Source: Paracoccaceae bacterium (GTDB taxonomy: Bacteria; Pseudomonadota; Alphaproteobacteria; Rhodobacterales; Rhodobacteraceae). Taken from it: a stretch of 8,473 bases of DNA. Below are positions 7,872 to 8,473 of the stretch, piece after piece. A program made the position numbers and the translations under genes. The DNA is taken from positions 1 through 8,473 of the forward strand of contig SBFT01000062.1 of the NCBI GenBank assembly GCA_006227805.1, read 5' to 3'. The notes below the pieces were generated by a model. It was not told the DNA's origin. It searched no databases and saw only the letters and a program-made list of their open reading frames with translations. Each line of letters opens with the position of its first letter. Position 1 is the stretch's first letter.

Positions 7872-7945
7872 TGGAGCGGGTAACGGGAATCGAACCCGTA
7901 ACTAAAGCTTGGGAAGCTGCCGTGATACCTTTTCACCATACCCGC
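7872..7945 (-). tRNA. tRNA-Gly (anticodon CCC)
   Basis: The complementary strand folds as a 74-nt cloverleaf with encoded CCA. The acceptor stem GCGGGTA/TACCCGC has 7 perfect pairs, with discriminator T. The D-stem is GTGA/TCAC with a 7-nt loop containing GG. The anticodon loop is TTCCCAA, with anticodon CCC at 7913-7911. The variable loop has 4 nt, and the T-arm is ACGGG-TTCGATT-CCCGT. It reads GGG codons. The outer part of the anticodon stem is irregular: GCAGC faces GCTTT, giving three Watson-Crick pairs, one C-U mismatch and a terminal G-U. Everything else is canonical, so I call it functional. It is convergent with the BenE-family gene, 6 nt away. Confidence 0.95.
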
Positions 7946-7956
7946 GCCCGGGCTTC

Positions 7957-7985
7957 CGGATAATCCCGCGCGTCCGCACCGTCAA
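7957..7985 (-). promoter_or_regulatory. Sigma70-type promoter for tRNA-Gly
   Basis: On the minus strand TTGACG (7985-7980) is followed, after exactly 17 nt, by TATCCG (7962-7957). Transcription would then begin around 7950, about 5 nt before the mature tRNA 5' end at 7945. The -35 is near consensus and the -10 matches only in its first part, as is common in GC-rich alphaproteobacteria. The element sits just after the methyltransferase stop, so the tRNA need not depend on read-through. Confidence 0.6.
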
Positions 7986-7996
7986 GCGAAACGCGA

Positions 7997-8473
7997 TCAG
8001 GCGGTGGCGCGGGCCAGGTTGATCAGGGCTGCGACCTTGCCCCCGGTTTCCGCGAAGGCCGCGCGCACCCCCGCGCGCAGGGCGCGCCGGTCGTCCTCGG
8101 TGCCGCCGAAGTGGCGCATGGCGGCCTCGGCCGGACCGATCGCGGTGCAGAGATCGGCCAGCTGGTCGAGATCCAGTGCGTCGAGCGTCAGGCGCACCTC
8201 GCGCACCTGGACCTTGCGCCAGCCGCTGCGTGTCAGGATGCCTTCGATGCGCGCCGGATCCTCGAAGGCGAAGGGGCCGGGCAGGCTGCGGTCGGACTTG
8301 GGCGAGGGCCCGAAATGCGCGCGCGCCACCGCCGCGGGCGTCATGAAGAAGGCGTTCTCGGGCGCCGCGCCCCAGGCCGCGAAGGTCAGGTTCGCTCCGG
8401 GCCGCAAGGCCTTGCGGATATTGGCGAAAGCGGTGTCGCTGTCGGCGAAGAACATCACCCCGAAGCGCGAGAT
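7997..8473 (-). CDS. Class I SAM-dependent methyltransferase, C-terminal part (5' end outside window)
   Basis: The frame is open to the window edge on the minus strand, so this is the last 158 residues of a longer protein. It begins ISRFGVMFFADSDTAFANIR and continues with KALRPG. This is the post-SAM-binding segment (strand 4, helix D, strand 5) of Methyltransf_11/25-type enzymes; the N-terminal GxGxG motif would lie outside the window. GTG 8458 and ATG 8455 fall inside this motif and are therefore not starts. The C-terminal half (PFAFEDPARIEGILTRSGWR and on) is the variable substrate-binding part, and the substrate cannot be told. The gene points toward the tRNA-Gly gene on the same strand, ending 51 nt before it; no terminator is visible in that gap. 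Confidence 0.85.
   Translation of the reverse strand: MSRFGVMFFADSDTAFANIRKALRPGANLTFAAWGAAPENAFFMTPAAVARAHFGPSPKSDRSLPGPFAFEDPARIEGILTRSGWRKVQVREVRLTLDALDLDQLADLCTAIGPAEAAMRHFGGTEDDRRALRAGVRAAFAETGGKVAALINLARATA

Noticed and set aside
7592..7939. A minus-strand frame running from the tRNA-Gly gene into the transporter gene
   Set aside because: Its start lies inside the tRNA cloverleaf, and its sequence is an Ala/Pro/Ser-rich shadow of the transporter.

Overview
This is a GC-rich window (roughly two thirds G+C by eye, with strong G/C bias at third codon positions) that reads as ordinary chromosome of an alphaproteobacterium. Rhodobacterales is the best guess, Paracoccus- or Rhodobacter-like. 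This rests on the pgl-pgi pair, a DmdB-type acyl-CoA ligase, the small heme protein HemP, and an intergenic 'CTCAAATACCTC' plus GC-hairpin element of a kind I associate with that order. I see no insertion sequence, phage, CRISPR array or plasmid gene.

Layout. Positions 1-1919 (+): the 3' part of pgl (6-phosphogluconolactonase), then pgi (glucose-6-phosphate isomerase), joined by an ATGA overlap. This is the end of a sugar-phosphate operon whose upstream part, probably zwf, lies outside the window. Positions 1920-2084: a convergent intergenic region with tandem GC hairpins. Positions 2085-2567 (-): a hotdog-fold (4HBT) acyl-CoA thioesterase. Positions 2568-2725: a divergent spacer. Positions 2726-4345 (+): an AMP-forming acyl-CoA ligase of the DmdB/medium-chain type.

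Positions 4346-4500 are a regulatory intergenic region. It holds a GC palindrome and then a striking 31-bp inverted repeat containing four GACT/AGTC half-sites spaced exactly 9 nt apart. This leads a mini-operon of two small genes: an unknown 53-residue protein (4501-4662) and hemP (4659-4832), again joined by ATGA. Next come a gamma-glutamyltransferase-family Ntn-hydrolase without a visible signal peptide (4893-6674) and a BenE-family membrane transporter (6699-7865), 24 nt apart and probably co-transcribed.

On the minus strand are a tRNA-Gly(CCC) gene (7872-7945) with its own promoter, and the C-terminal part of a SAM-dependent methyltransferase (7997 to the window end).

The neighbourhoods look largely independent: central sugar metabolism, acyl-CoA chemistry, iron/heme response, gamma-glutamyl or amide hydrolysis with uptake, and a translation gene. 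The part most worth following is 4402-4832, the dyad operator with the unknown small protein coupled to hemP. I found no clear evidence of a large undescribed system.
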